14,962 bases of DNA. Source: Microbacterium terregens. Its GTDB lineage: Bacteria; Actinomycetota; Actinomycetes; Actinomycetales; Microbacteriaceae. The stretch lies in assembly GCF_039534975.1 (NCBI RefSeq), contig NZ_BAAAWH010000005.1, forward strand, positions 1-14,962. The letters run 5' to 3'. The position numbers and the translations under genes were made by a program. The notes beneath the pieces are model-generated. The model had not been told where the DNA came from, searched no databases, and saw nothing but the letters and a program-made list of their open reading frames with translations. Of this stretch, positions 5,055 through 12,466 are shown piece by piece; position 1 is the stretch's first letter; each line of letters begins with the position of its first letter.

Positions 5055-5759
5055 ATGACAGAAGTCCTATCCCCTCATCACGATGCCACCGTGCTCGACA
5101 ATGCCGCCTGGCACGCGCTGTCCGGTCCCCACGCGCGCTTCGCGGAGGGTGATGACCTGGTGCGCCGCTACCAGTCCGACGTCGCCCCCTTCGTGGCGGT
5201 GCGGAGTTGGGATGATGCGCGGGTATGGGATTCACTGATCGACCTGGTCGGACACGGGGCGGAGATCGGTCTGTCCGGCGGTGTGCCCGATTTCCCCGAT
5301 GGCTGGGAGGAATTGTGGCGCGGCGAAGGAGTGCAGCTCGTCGAGACCGACGCGCTCCACCCGGTACCGGACCCAGAAACTGTCCTCCTCGGGGTGGCCG
5401 ACGTGCCGGAGATGCTCGCGCTGGTCGAACGCAACCAGCCTGGCCCCTTCCTGCCGCGCACGCATGAACTCGGGCGCTACATCGGATTCCGTCGCGAAGG
5501 GCGTCTCGTGGCGATGGCGGGCGAGCGCCTGCACCCGGCTGGCTGGACAGAGATCAGTGCGGTCTCCACCGACGATGCGTACCGGCGGCAGGGGCTGGCA
5601 TCACGGCTCGTGCTGGATGCCGCGTTCCACATCCAGCAGCGGGGAGACCGTGCGCTCATGCACGCGGCGGCGACGAATGTCGGAGCGATCGCGGCATACG
5701 AGCGTCTCGGCTTCGCGCTTCGCTCGCGCACGACGTTTGCCGGGGTCCGCGTTCCCTGA
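5055..5759 (+). CDS. GNAT-family N-acetyltransferase
   Basis: The 234-residue cytosolic enzyme should transfer acetyl from acetyl-CoA to an amine; the substrate is unknown. The C-terminal half is the GNAT fold. TEISAVSTDDAYRRQGLASR (165-184) contains the acetyl-CoA pyrophosphate loop R-R-Q-G-L-A (177-182). N208 and Y215, then RLGF (217-220), are the usual motif B residues. The N-terminal half (1-110) lacks motifs and is probably a degenerate GNAT-like or substrate-binding domain, as in FR47-like members of similar length. ATG 5055 has no strong Shine-Dalgarno sequence. The gene converges on the hotdog gene, with 30 bases between them that include the NotI-type palindrome CGCGGCCGCG. Confidence 0.92.
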   Translation: MTEVLSPHHDATVLDNAAWHALSGPHARFAEGDDLVRRYQSDVAPFVAVRSWDDARVWDSLIDLVGHGAEIGLSGGVPDFPDGWEELWRGEGVQLVETDALHPVPDPETVLLGVADVPEMLALVERNQPGPFLPRTHELGRYIGFRREGRLVAMAGERLHPAGWTEISAVSTDDAYRRQGLASRLVLDAAFHIQQRGDRALMHAAATNVGAIAAYERLGFALRSRTTFAGVRVP

Positions 5760-5789
5760 CCGGGATGAGGACAACCGCGGCCGCGAGGA

Positions 5790-6260
5790 TCAGCCCTGTA
5801 AGCCGAGCCGCCAGCGCACGGTGGCTCGAGCCACGACCTCGCCGCTGCGGTCGATGCAGTCAGCAGTGACGTCGAAATCCGTGTCCCCTGTGACCGCGGG
5901 CGCGGTGACATGACACACCGCGCGGATGGAGCCACGCGCCTTCTTGAAGTACTGCACCGACATCGCGGAGACGATGCCTCGGGTGCCGTCGGGAAGGTCC
6001 GTCAGCAGCGCGAGACCACTGGCCTGCTCCGCGACGTTAACGAGCGCCACGGCGTGGACAGAGCCAAGGTGCTGCCGGTTGGCGCGCCGGTCCGGGATTT
6101 CGACCTCGGCGTGACCTGGCGCGAGTACGCGGATGTGCGGGCGCACCGACCGCGAATAGGGCACGCGCCAGCCGAAGATCAGGGAGAAGAGCCAGGTGCC
6201 GCCGGGCAGCGGGCTCAGCCGGCGCCACAGTCGCAGGAGGACCTTCCCGGGAGATCGCAT
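5790..6260 (-). CDS. Hotdog-fold protein, DUF4442/PaaI-like thioesterase
   Basis: The 156-residue protein fits the single hotdog family (DUF4442, PaaI-like), often acyl-CoA thioesterases. An N-terminal amphipathic region with SPLPGGTWLFSLIFGWRVPY (16-35) precedes the fold. RRANRQHLGSVHAVALVN (58-75) and NVAEQASGLAL (75-85) form the central hotdog helix and its approach. VQYFKKARGSI (102-112) is the diagnostic strand and turn. ATG 6260 is chosen because CAGCAT ends six bases before it. A longer frame from GTG 6314 adds 18 residues (MNVRRRLGGVGAKGQHLP) and cannot be ruled out. Substrate unknown. Confidence 0.85.
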   Translation of the reverse strand: MRSPGKVLLRLWRRLSPLPGGTWLFSLIFGWRVPYSRSVRPHIRVLAPGHAEVEIPDRRANRQHLGSVHAVALVNVAEQASGLALLTDLPDGTRGIVSAMSVQYFKKARGSIRAVCHVTAPAVTGDTDFDVTADCIDRSGEVVARATVRWRLGLQG

Positions 6261-6356
6261 AGGAAGATGCTGGCCCTTCGCACCGACGCCGCCTAATCGC
6301 CGTCTCACGTTCACGCGGTTCCCGCAGCGACGAAGGGCTGTGCCGGTAGGGCTGCG

Positions 6357-6679
6357 TCAGTCCGCGGACGCCATGTCCGCCACCTCTCGCACGGTGTCGG
6401 CGACCTCCTCGGGAATCGCCGCCTCCATGAAGTGTGGGGAATCCACACTGCGGAGTTCGCCGGCGCGAAGCGGTCCACGAACGTCTGCAGGACACCGGGA
6501 TATCGGGCGGCATACTCCGGAGTCGCCCAGCTGTACTCCACGCGCGGCTCCGCCGCGGCCGCCAGATAGATCATCGGGACGGCAGGCTGGAGACTGATGG
6601 CCGGATTGACGTGCAGCACCCCCCTTCCGGTGCCCCGGTCGGCTTTCGGGCGGTCGCCGCGCCGACCAGTCGCGGTCAT
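6357..6679 (-). pseudogene. Alpha/beta-hydrolase remnant, truncated and frameshifted
   Basis: The start overlaps the SRPBCC stop (ATGA) and has a good Shine-Dalgarno sequence (AAAGGAG), so translation begins normally. The early residues (MTATGRRGDRPKADRG) look unstructured. Next comes hydrolase-like sequence: PAVPMIYLAAAAEPR, then TPEYAARYPGVLQTFVDRF. After SAV the frame is lost. One base further on, the next frame reads VDSPHFMEAAIPEEVADTV to a stop at 6357-6359; this is the typical catalytic-histidine end of an alpha/beta hydrolase. Restoring one G near 6443-6448 (GTGTGG to GTGGTGG) joins the two. The nucleophile elbow and oxyanion region are absent, so the N-terminal domain is also missing. 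Both arms carry the same lesion. Confidence 0.65.
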
Positions 6680-7161
6680 TGCTCCGGCTCCTTTGAATCG
6701 ATCGTGGATACTGCCGAAGTGGACTGCTCGATGACCCGCGCCTGCTCTGACGTCAGTCGATCTCCGCGGCGAGCTGAGCCGAGTCGGAGGAGGGGCTCAA
6801 GCAGCCGTACCCAGCCGCGCGGTTGCATGGTGACTCGCGTGGTGACGTCGCAGGATGTCGACGACACCGGTGTGATCGTCGTCGAGAGCGCGAAGCCCAG
6901 CGGCGATCCGGGATGGTCGAACGCGATCCGCCGCGGAGGGTCGAACTCGGTGATCGAGTATGCCGTCTCGCTCGTTCGCCCGTGCTCGGACCGGACCATC
7001 ACGGCCCGGCCGCCCACTCCCGCTGGGCCGTCGTCGAGACGTCGTATTGCGACGACTTCAGCTTCCCACCGCGGATGATTCTCGAAGACATGCGTTCCGA
7101 TGACATCGAAAGCAGCTTCTGCGCTGCGGTTGACGCGTCGGGTCTTGACGTAGGTGATCAT
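6676..7161 (-). CDS. SRPBCC-family (polyketide cyclase-like) protein
   Basis: The 161-residue protein has the SRPBCC/START-like pattern. It opens with strand MITYVKTRRVNRSAEAAFDV, then the cavity-entry segment NHPRWEAEVVAIRRLDDGPA (28-47) and GVGGRAVMV (48-56). TEFDPPRRIAFDHPGSPLGF (71-90) and the strand STSCDVTTRVTMQPRG (101-116) follow. The C-terminal helix (117-140) closes the hydrophobic pocket. Such proteins bind small hydrophobic ligands; no catalytic residue can be assigned. ATG 7161 has an excellent GAAGGAG Shine-Dalgarno sequence and lies 16 bases after the stop of the central gene. It is coupled to the hydrolase remnant by an ATGA overlap. Confidence 0.88.
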   Translation of the reverse strand: MITYVKTRRVNRSAEAAFDVIGTHVFENHPRWEAEVVAIRRLDDGPAGVGGRAVMVRSEHGRTSETAYSITEFDPPRRIAFDHPGSPLGFALSTTITPVSSTSCDVTTRVTMQPRGWVRLLEPLLRLGSARRGDRLTSEQARVIEQSTSAVSTIDSKEPEQ

Positions 7162-7176
7162 GCTGCTTCTCCTTCT

Positions 7177-7518
7177 TCAGGTAGCGGCGGCCTGTCCGTC
7201 GCGTTCGACGAGGTCACTGAAGGTGACCCCGACGGTGGCGGCCGCATCAGCGGCTCTCGTCGCGGCTCGAGTCGGCAGAGGCAGCAGGCATTCGGTGAGC
7301 ACGTGAAAGCTCCATGCTTTGAATTCCACGAGCTGCCAGCCGCGGGCCCGGTATGCGTTGAACGTCGGAGCGCTCTGTACGACATCGATGATGTCGACGG
7401 CGCGAGGGATGGGAAGCGCTAGCGGCGCGCGCAGACCGGCGGCCGTCGACCGCGGCCGCCGCCGGCGCCTTCGCCGACATCGACGACCGGCGCCGGGAGG
7501 CTTTCCGGGTATCGTCAC
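7177..7518 (-). CDS. 3' part of unidentified gene broken by palindrome centre
   Basis: Only the last 80 or so residues look like native protein. They run from LALPIPRAVDIIDVVQSA through PTFNAYRARGWQLVEFKAW and HVLTECLLPLPTRAATRAAD to the end VERDGQAAAT. Upstream of about 7424 the frame enters the asymmetric centre and becomes arginine-rich low-complexity sequence (GRRCRRRRRRRPRS), which is not native. The open start at 7518 is therefore not a true start. I do not recognise the family. It precedes SRPBCC by 16 bases and was probably the first of three cotranscribed genes. In the right arm the same gene is in a different upstream frame because of the two-base difference at the centre. Confidence 0.5.
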   Translation of the reverse strand: MTIPGKPPGAGRRCRRRRRRRPRSTAAGLRAPLALPIPRAVDIIDVVQSAPTFNAYRARGWQLVEFKAWSFHVLTECLLPLPTRAATRAADAAATVGVTFSDLVERDGQAAAT

Positions 7519-7540
7519 GGCCGCCGGTCTGCCGCGCGCG
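7425..7540. other. Asymmetric centre of the palindrome
   Basis: Exact pairing of the arms stops at 7424/7541 in an alternating GC run. The left strand reads AGCGGCGCGCGCAGACC, while the right arm read in reverse complement has two more bases in the GC run. Pairing resumes with a two-base offset for 14 bases (7433-7446 with 7517-7530), so the truly unpaired core is 7447-7516, about 70 bases. The core is extremely GC-rich with CCG/GCC triplets. It encodes nothing I recognise and holds no telomere-like, adapter-like or insertion-sequence end. It is the expected kind of place for a polymerase or read fold-back, or for a misassembled junction. Confidence 0.9.
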
Positions 7541-7788
7541 CGCTAGCGCTTCCCATCCCTCGCGCCGTCGACATCATCGATGTCGTACAGAGCGCTCCGA
7601 CGTTCAACGCATACCGGGCCCGCGGCTGGCAGCTCGTGGAATTCAAAGCATGGAGCTTTCACGTGCTCACCGAATGCCTGCTGCCTCTGCCGACTCGAGC
7701 CGCGACGAGAGCCGCTGATGCGGCCGCCACCGTCGGGGTCACCTTCAGTGACCTCGTCGAACGCGACGGACAGGCCGCCGCTACCTGA
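7541..7788 (+). CDS. 3' part of unidentified gene, right-arm copy (partial)
   Basis: Same C-terminal 80 residues as at 7177-7424, ending in VERDGQAAAT with TGA at 7786-7788. No start codon is available: the upstream frame is open through the centre (GYRHGRRSAARALALPIPRA) as far as a TAG near 7420, without ATG, GTG or TTG. The different upstream residues in the two copies show that sequence beyond the arm is not the true 5' part in at least one of them. Confidence 0.45.
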
Positions 7789-7803
7789 AGAAGGAGAAGC
7801 AGC

Positions 7804-8289
7804 ATGATCACCTACGTCAAGACCCGACGCGTCAACCGCAGCGCAGAAGCTGCTTTCGATGTCATCGGAACGCATGTCTTCGAGAATCATCCGCGGTGGG
7901 AAGCTGAAGTCGTCGCAATACGACGTCTCGACGACGGCCCAGCGGGAGTGGGCGGCCGGGCCGTGATGGTCCGGTCCGAGCACGGGCGAACGAGCGAGAC
8001 GGCATACTCGATCACCGAGTTCGACCCTCCGCGGCGGATCGCGTTCGACCATCCCGGATCGCCGCTGGGCTTCGCGCTCTCGACGACGATCACACCGGTG
8101 TCGTCGACATCCTGCGACGTCACCACGCGAGTCACCATGCAACCGCGCGGCTGGGTACGGCTGCTTGAGCCCCTCCTCCGACTCGGCTCAGCTCGCCGCG
8201 GAGATCGACTGACGTCAGAGCAGGCGCGGGTCATCGAGCAGTCCACTTCGGCAGTATCCACGATCGATTCAAAGGAGCCGGAGCAATGA
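7804..8289 (+). CDS. SRPBCC-family protein, right-arm copy
   Basis: Identical to the protein at 6676-7161: a predicted hydrophobic-ligand-binding SRPBCC fold. AAGGAG seven bases before the ATG and the ATGA overlap with the next gene are conserved. Function beyond the fold class is not assignable. Confidence 0.88.
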   Translation: MITYVKTRRVNRSAEAAFDVIGTHVFENHPRWEAEVVAIRRLDDGPAGVGGRAVMVRSEHGRTSETAYSITEFDPPRRIAFDHPGSPLGFALSTTITPVSSTSCDVTTRVTMQPRGWVRLLEPLLRLGSARRGDRLTSEQARVIEQSTSAVSTIDSKEPEQ

Positions 8290-8608
8290 CCGCGACTGGT
8301 CGGCGCGGCGACCGCCCGAAAGCCGACCGGGGCACCGGAAGGGGGGTGCTGCACGTCAATCCGGCCATCAGTCTCCAGCCTGCCGTCCCGATGATCTATC
8401 TGGCGGCCGCGGCGGAGCCGCGCGTGGAGTACAGCTGGGCGACTCCGGAGTATGCCGCCCGATATCCCGGTGTCCTGCAGACGTTCGTGGACCGCTTCGC
8501 GCCGGCGAACTCCGCAGTGTGGATTCCCCACACTTCATGGAGGCGGCGATTCCCGAGGAGGTCGCCGACACCGTGCGAGAGGTGGCGGACATGGCGTCCG
8601 CGGACTGA
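8286..8608 (+). pseudogene. Alpha/beta-hydrolase remnant, right-arm copy
   Basis: Mirror of 6357-6679 with the same single-base frame loss, here near 8517-8522 (GTGTGG). Frame one carries AARYPGVLQTFVDRFAPA, and the shifted frame carries VDSPHFMEAAIPEEV to TGA at 8606-8608. Since both arms share the lesion, it predates the duplication or comes from the same consensus sequence. A homopolymer-type sequencing indel remains possible for the frameshift, but not for the missing N-terminal domain. Confidence 0.65.
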
Positions 8609-8704
8609 CGCAGCCCTACCGGCACAGCCCTTCGTCGCTGCGGGAACCGCGTGAACGTGAGACGGCGATTAGGCGGCGTCGGTGCGAAGGGCCAGCATCT
8701 TCCT

Positions 8705-9175
8705 ATGCGATCTCCCGGGAAGGTCCTCCTGCGACTGTGGCGCCGGCTGAGCCCGCTGCCCGGCGGCACCTGGCTCTTCTCCCTGATCTTCGGCTGGCGC
8801 GTGCCCTATTCGCGGTCGGTGCGCCCGCACATCCGCGTACTCGCGCCAGGTCACGCCGAGGTCGAAATCCCGGACCGGCGCGCCAACCGGCAGCACCTTG
8901 GCTCTGTCCACGCCGTGGCGCTCGTTAACGTCGCGGAGCAGGCCAGTGGTCTCGCGCTGCTGACGGACCTTCCCGACGGCACCCGAGGCATCGTCTCCGC
9001 GATGTCGGTGCAGTACTTCAAGAAGGCGCGTGGCTCCATCCGCGCGGTGTGTCATGTCACCGCGCCCGCGGTCACAGGGGACACGGATTTCGACGTCACT
9101 GCTGACTGCATCGACCGCAGCGGCGAGGTCGTGGCTCGAGCCACCGTGCGCTGGCGGCTCGGCTTACAGGGCTGA
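8705..9175 (+). CDS. Hotdog-fold protein, right-arm copy
   Basis: Identical to the DUF4442/PaaI-like protein at 5790-6260. The proposed ATG 8705 lies six bases after CAGCAT (8693-8698). The alternative GTG at 8651 would place the start 43 bases after the hydrolase remnant stop. Confidence 0.85.
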   Translation: MRSPGKVLLRLWRRLSPLPGGTWLFSLIFGWRVPYSRSVRPHIRVLAPGHAEVEIPDRRANRQHLGSVHAVALVNVAEQASGLALLTDLPDGTRGIVSAMSVQYFKKARGSIRAVCHVTAPAVTGDTDFDVTADCIDRSGEVVARATVRWRLGLQG

Positions 9176-9205
9176 TCCTCGCGGCCGCGGTTGTCCTCAT
9201 CCCGG

Positions 9206-9910
9206 TCAGGGAACGCGGACCCCGGCAAACGTCGTGCGCGAGCGAAGCGCGAAGCCGAGACGCTCGTATGCCGCGATCGCTCCGACATTCGTCGCCGCCG
9301 CGTGCATGAGCGCACGGTCTCCCCGCTGCTGGATGTGGAACGCGGCATCCAGCACGAGCCGTGATGCCAGCCCCTGCCGCCGGTACGCATCGTCGGTGGA
9401 GACCGCACTGATCTCTGTCCAGCCAGCCGGGTGCAGGCGCTCGCCCGCCATCGCCACGAGACGCCCTTCGCGACGGAATCCGATGTAGCGCCCGAGTTCA
9501 TGCGTGCGCGGCAGGAAGGGGCCAGGCTGGTTGCGTTCGACCAGCGCGAGCATCTCCGGCACGTCGGCCACCCCGAGGAGGACAGTTTCTGGGTCCGGTA
9601 CCGGGTGGAGCGCGTCGGTCTCGACGAGCTGCACTCCTTCGCCGCGCCACAATTCCTCCCAGCCATCGGGGAAATCGGGCACACCGCCGGACAGACCGAT
9701 CTCCGCCCCGTGTCCGACCAGGTCGATCAGTGAATCCCATACCCGCGCATCATCCCAACTCCGCACCGCCACGAAGGGGGCGACGTCGGACTGGTAGCGG
9801 CGCACCAGGTCATCACCCTCCGCGAAGCGCGCGTGGGGACCGGACAGCGCGTGCCAGGCGGCATTGTCGAGCACGGTGGCATCGTGATGAGGGGATAGGA
9901 CTTCTGTCAT
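9206..9910 (-). CDS. GNAT-family N-acetyltransferase, right-arm copy
   Basis: Identical to the enzyme at 5055-5759, with the R-R-Q-G-L-A acetyl-CoA loop at residues 177-182 intact. Convergent with the hotdog gene, 30 bases apart. Confidence 0.92.
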   Translation of the reverse strand: MTEVLSPHHDATVLDNAAWHALSGPHARFAEGDDLVRRYQSDVAPFVAVRSWDDARVWDSLIDLVGHGAEIGLSGGVPDFPDGWEELWRGEGVQLVETDALHPVPDPETVLLGVADVPEMLALVERNQPGPFLPRTHELGRYIGFRREGRLVAMAGERLHPAGWTEISAVSTDDAYRRQGLASRLVLDAAFHIQQRGDRALMHAAATNVGAIAAYERLGFALRSRTTFAGVRVP

Positions 9911-10004
9911 GTCTGGCGTGCTCCGGTTCGCTGTTGCCCGCCGGCTGGCTGCGTGATCGGGTTCCGCGATGATCCGGACAGGCCACTGTGGCAACGACGG
10001 CGGT

Positions 10005-10024
10005 CGACGCGGCATTCCGCGTCG
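10005..10024. promoter_or_regulatory. Perfect 8-bp hairpin, right-arm copy
   Basis: CGACGCGG-CATT-CCGCGTCG, the mirror of 4941-4960, between the divergent GNAT and four-helix membrane-protein genes. The companion palindrome GCCACTGTGGC lies at 9982-9992. Confidence 0.4.
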
Positions 10025-10107
10025 TGCGATCCGGAATCGATGCGGCTCGTGACGACACGTCCCCGGTGAGGATCGACCTGCGGGCATTCGTCCGACGGGC
10101 CCGTCGA

Positions 10108-10113
10108 TACACT
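10108..10113 (+). promoter_or_regulatory. -10 box of four-helix membrane-protein gene, right copy
   Basis: TACACT is followed by CCCTGG and GTG 10120, with the six-base gap typical of leaderless starts. Confidence 0.5.
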
Positions 10114-10119
10114 CCCTGG

Positions 10120-10530
10120 GTGCGTGTCCGTCCGATCGACCTCGTCGATGTCCTGATCTACCTGGTGGTGCTCGGAGTCTTCATCCAGCTGTTCCCGGAC
10201 GTCATCTCCGAATCGTTCTTGTTGGCCCTTCTGACCGCGATCCTGCTGAAGGTCGTACTCGAGGTGGTGCTGTGGGCGAAGAAGAAGATCGTGAACAGGA
10301 TCCGGACGGCCAAGACATCCGCGGTTCGCATCGTCAGTGCGATCACTCTCCTGCTTGTGCTTCCGGGGAGCAAGTTCCTCGTGCTCGAGCTGGTCGCGCT
10401 CGTTTTCGGCGACGCCGTCCGCCTCGGCGGCTTCTTCCAGGTGACCGCGCTGATCATCGTTCTCATGCTCGCCCGCGGAGGTGTGCGACGCCTCCTTGCG
10501 AAGGCAGACACGACCTCGACGCAAGCCTGA
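10120..10530 (+). CDS. Four-helix membrane protein, right-arm copy
   Basis: Identical to 4435-4845: 136 residues, four hydrophobic segments, and a basic central loop WAKKKIVNRIRTAK. An in-frame GTG at 9988 would give a 180-residue form whose extra N-terminal 44 residues are arginine-rich. Confidence 0.75.
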   Translation: MRVRPIDLVDVLIYLVVLGVFIQLFPDVISESFLLALLTAILLKVVLEVVLWAKKKIVNRIRTAKTSAVRIVSAITLLLVLPGSKFLVLELVALVFGDAVRLGGFFQVTALIIVLMLARGGVRRLLAKADTTSTQA

Positions 10531-10583
10531 TCGGAGCCGGCGGGCTGATCCGGCGAAGGATCCCGGTGATCCCGCTGACCAGG

Positions 10584-10608
10584 TCGAGGGCGCCCGCGAG
10601 CGCCTCGA
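10584..10608 (+). terminator. Hairpin between tandem genes, right-arm copy
   Basis: Nine-base-pair stem with one bulged G and loop CCGCGA, between the four-helix membrane-protein gene and the promoter of the 155-aa gene. Mirror of 4357-4381. Confidence 0.45.
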
Positions 10609-10626
10609 TCTGCGATCAGTGCGCCA

Positions 10627-10655
10627 TCGACAGGGCGTCCGGGCGGGCGTACGCT
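10627..10655 (+). promoter_or_regulatory. Promoter of the 155-aa gene, right-arm copy
   Basis: TCGACA (10627-10632), a 17-base spacer, then TACGCT (10650-10655). The leader carries AGGAG ahead of GTG 10680. Confidence 0.65.
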
Positions 10656-10679
10656 GACGCTCATCACCCAGGAGCGACA

Positions 10680-11147
10680 GTGAAAAGGCGCCACGCAGAA
10701 CACGCCATCAGCGAAGACGAGCGGATCGCTCGGTATGCCTATGTCCTCGGGAACGTTCCCGCGAGTATCGCCGACAGAGCGTACGCGGCCGCCTACACGC
10801 GGCTTTCCGCAGCGCAACGGCGGGAGATCGTCGGCCAGTTGCGCTCGGAGTTGCCCGTCGCCCCGCAGGAACCGGCATCCGACGACCCGAACGAGTTCGC
10901 CGTGCTCATGCGCGATCTGCACGCGCGCAACGCGCTGGTCCGCATTCCCGGTGCGGCCATCATCGCGACCGAGTTCGTCGCGAGCCCTCCGATCGTCGCC
11001 TACTTCACGACAGGCGCAGGGTCGGTGACCATGGACCAGCAGCCGCCCTGGGTGCACGATCTGGCCGGTCACGAAACCGCCCCCATCGATGGAGGAAGAA
11101 TCCACCACCGCCGTGGGGCGAACTCGGGCGAGTGGTACGGGAGCTGA
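10680..11147 (+). CDS. 155-residue protein of unknown function, right-arm copy
   Basis: Identical to 3818-4285. Helical N-terminal half with NVPASIADRAYAAAYTRLSA, proline-rich linker, beta-rich second half. No recognised motif. Confidence 0.75.
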   Translation: MKRRHAEHAISEDERIARYAYVLGNVPASIADRAYAAAYTRLSAAQRREIVGQLRSELPVAPQEPASDDPNEFAVLMRDLHARNALVRIPGAAIIATEFVASPPIVAYFTTGAGSVTMDQQPPWVHDLAGHETAPIDGGRIHHRRGANSGEWYGS

Positions 11148-11183
11148 GGGCGACGAGGCTCAATCGAGGGTTCCCGATACCCG

Positions 11184-11195
11184 CCCCCGTTGGGG
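11184..11195. terminator. Possible bidirectional terminator, right-arm copy
   Basis: CCCCC-GTT-GGGG lies in the 58-base gap between the convergent 155-aa and S4 genes. Mirror of 3770-3781; supported mainly by position. Confidence 0.3.
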
Positions 11196-11205
11196 ACCGG
11201 CGCCC

Positions 11206-11433
11206 TCACGGGCAGACGCGGACCCTGCGCCCCTCGAAGGTGACGATGTCGCCGAGCTGAAGCTGCCGTCCGCGGCGACGGTCGACCTCGCCGTTCACGC
11301 TCACGTAGCCGTCGATGATGGCCTCTTTGACGTCTCCACCGGAGTCGAGGAGCCCAGCGAACTTCAGGAACTGCCCGAGGCGGATGATCTCGCCGCCGAT
11401 CGGAACGTCGTCGATCGGAGCCGGGTTCGTCAT
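11206..11433 (-). CDS. S4-domain RNA-binding protein, right-arm copy
   Basis: Identical to 3532-3759: a free-standing S4 domain of 75 residues with the basic turn DRRRGRQLQLGDIV. ATG 11433 follows the -10 box by six bases. Confidence 0.92.
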   Translation of the reverse strand: MTNPAPIDDVPIGGEIIRLGQFLKFAGLLDSGGDVKEAIIDGYVSVNGEVDRRRGRQLQLGDIVTFEGRRVRVCP

Positions 11434-11439
11434 GCCGGA

Positions 11440-11445
11440 ATGCTA
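11440..11445 (-). promoter_or_regulatory. -10 box of S4 gene, right-arm copy
   Basis: TAGCAT on the minus strand, six bases before ATG 11433. Mirror of 3520-3525. Confidence 0.6.
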
Positions 11446-11454
11446 GCCGACCAG

Positions 11455-11470
11455 GTCCTGCCCGCAGGAC
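11455..11470. promoter_or_regulatory. Promoter palindrome of S4 gene, right-arm copy
   Basis: GTCCTGCCCGCAGGAC, the mirror of 3495-3510, covering the -35 position. Confidence 0.45.
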
Positions 11471-11510
11471 CGTCGGGTTCCGCGCAAGGTCACGCGACCT
11501 ATGACAGCCG

Positions 11511-11786
11511 TCAGGGATGAGCCGGCGGGCGGTTCCCGAGATCGCGCGCGTCAGGCGCTCTCTGCGAGAGTCCGGTCAGCCACCGCCGCTGCTCGCGCGT
11601 GAGGAGGATGGCGAAGATACCCCAGAGGCCGATGTCGTCTACGAAGCCCAAGGGGCCGAGTACAAGTTCGGGGATCAGGTCGATCGGCGCGAACGTGTAG
11701 ATGACAGCGGCGATCGCGGCGACCCACGTCGTCGGCGCGACGCGATGCTGCCGCCTCTTGACGGCCTTGAGGAAACTCCACCACAT
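11511..11786 (-). CDS. DUF1232 protein, right-arm copy
   Basis: Identical to 3179-3454. The YTFAPIDLIPE and LGPLGFVDDIGL signature is intact. ATG 11786 lies six bases after CACACT on the minus strand. Confidence 0.85.
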   Translation of the reverse strand: MWWSFLKAVKRRQHRVAPTTWVAAIAAVIYTFAPIDLIPELVLGPLGFVDDIGLWGIFAILLTREQRRWLTGLSQRAPDARDLGNRPPAHP

Positions 11787-11913
11787 TCGCCCAGTGTGCG
11801 CCAGGACGTGAACAATGCCGGACTGCTGCGGAAGTTTGACTGCAAGTTCACAGCGATCACCAAGTCTTGAGTGATCTCGGTGATACCCCGGTGCGCCTTG
11901 ATGAGGTCCGCTG

Positions 11914-11960
11914 TCCCGGCCGAATCTCCTGCCCCTGTGGCGCAAGTGCGTCGGCCGGGA
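11914..11960 (-). terminator. Hairpin after the 75-aa gene, right-arm copy
   Basis: Perfect 10-bp stem TCCCGGCCGA/TCGGCCGGGA, the mirror of 3005-3051, just after the stop of the minus-strand 75-aa gene. Confidence 0.5.
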
Positions 11961-11966
11961 ACGCGA

Positions 11967-12194
11967 TCAGGCAGACTCGTCGTTCGCGGTCGCTTCGATC
12001 CAGTCGACTGCTTCGTCGGAGAGATAGAACCCCTCGGTTCCGGCTTCACCGATCCACCACGCGTCCGATGTCAATGACCCGCCTGCTGCCACGATCTTGC
12101 TCAAGACCTCTGTGGAGACGGCGTCGCCGTTGTGGGCAATCAGCCACGCCTGCGCGTCACCGTCCAGCAGCGGCCACCACTCGATGGTTTTCAT
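11967..12194 (-). CDS. 75-residue protein, right-arm copy
   Basis: Identical to 2771-2998. Tryptophan-rich acidic small protein with no recognised family motif. Confidence 0.7.
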   Translation of the reverse strand: MKTIEWWPLLDGDAQAWLIAHNGDAVSTEVLSKIVAAGGSLTSDAWWIGEAGTEGFYLSDEAVDWIEATANDESA

Positions 12195-12453
12195 CCGCTC
12201 AGACTGTCATCGATGGGCGCCGACCGTAAGGTGACAGCCGTCGAGCCATCGTCCCCGCGAGCTCGACCGCTACCGCGAGACGCCAGCGCATCGCGGAGCG
12301 TGAATCGCGTGGCGGCCCGGGTTGTCCGACGGGCCGTCAGGCGCAAGACGGGCCGGGAGCAAGCCGACAGTTCGTCAGGGCGTCGGATCTGATTCCTCGG
12401 ACTAGCGCTCAACCCCATGACCGCCGCGCGGTTCTGAATCCGGTGCAGAGCGG

Positions 12454-12459
12454 TACCGT
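12454..12459 (+). promoter_or_regulatory. -10 box of membrane-protein gene, right-arm copy
   Basis: TACCGT, then seven bases, then ATG 12467. Mirror of 2506-2511. The remaining sequence back to 12195 is intergenic, with nothing else I can support. Confidence 0.55.
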
Positions 12460-12466
12460 TGGCGCC

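Larger units (their letters stand above)
13..7424 (+). repeat. Left arm of 7.4-kb near-perfect inverted repeat
   Basis: This arm is the reverse complement of 7541-14952, with x pairing to 14965-x. All reading frames of one arm recur at mirrored coordinates in the other with identical translations, so there are no indels and few if any substitutions over about 7412 bases. I confirmed bases directly at both edges and in the tRNA, dcd, S4 and membrane-protein regions. Outside the arm the symmetry continues with a one-base slip (4-12 pairs with 14954-14962). The arm carries ordinary chromosomal genes rather than mobile-element genes. Identity this complete over housekeeping and non-coding DNA means either a very recent duplication or an assembly or library fold-back; the latter is more likely. 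Confidence 0.98.

Noticed and set aside
7425..7540. Replicated hairpin telomere of a linear replicon (head-to-head dimer)
   Set aside because: A telomere junction should be perfectly symmetric, but the 70-base core is not. The arms carry chromosomal housekeeping genes and no telomere resolvase or terminal protein.
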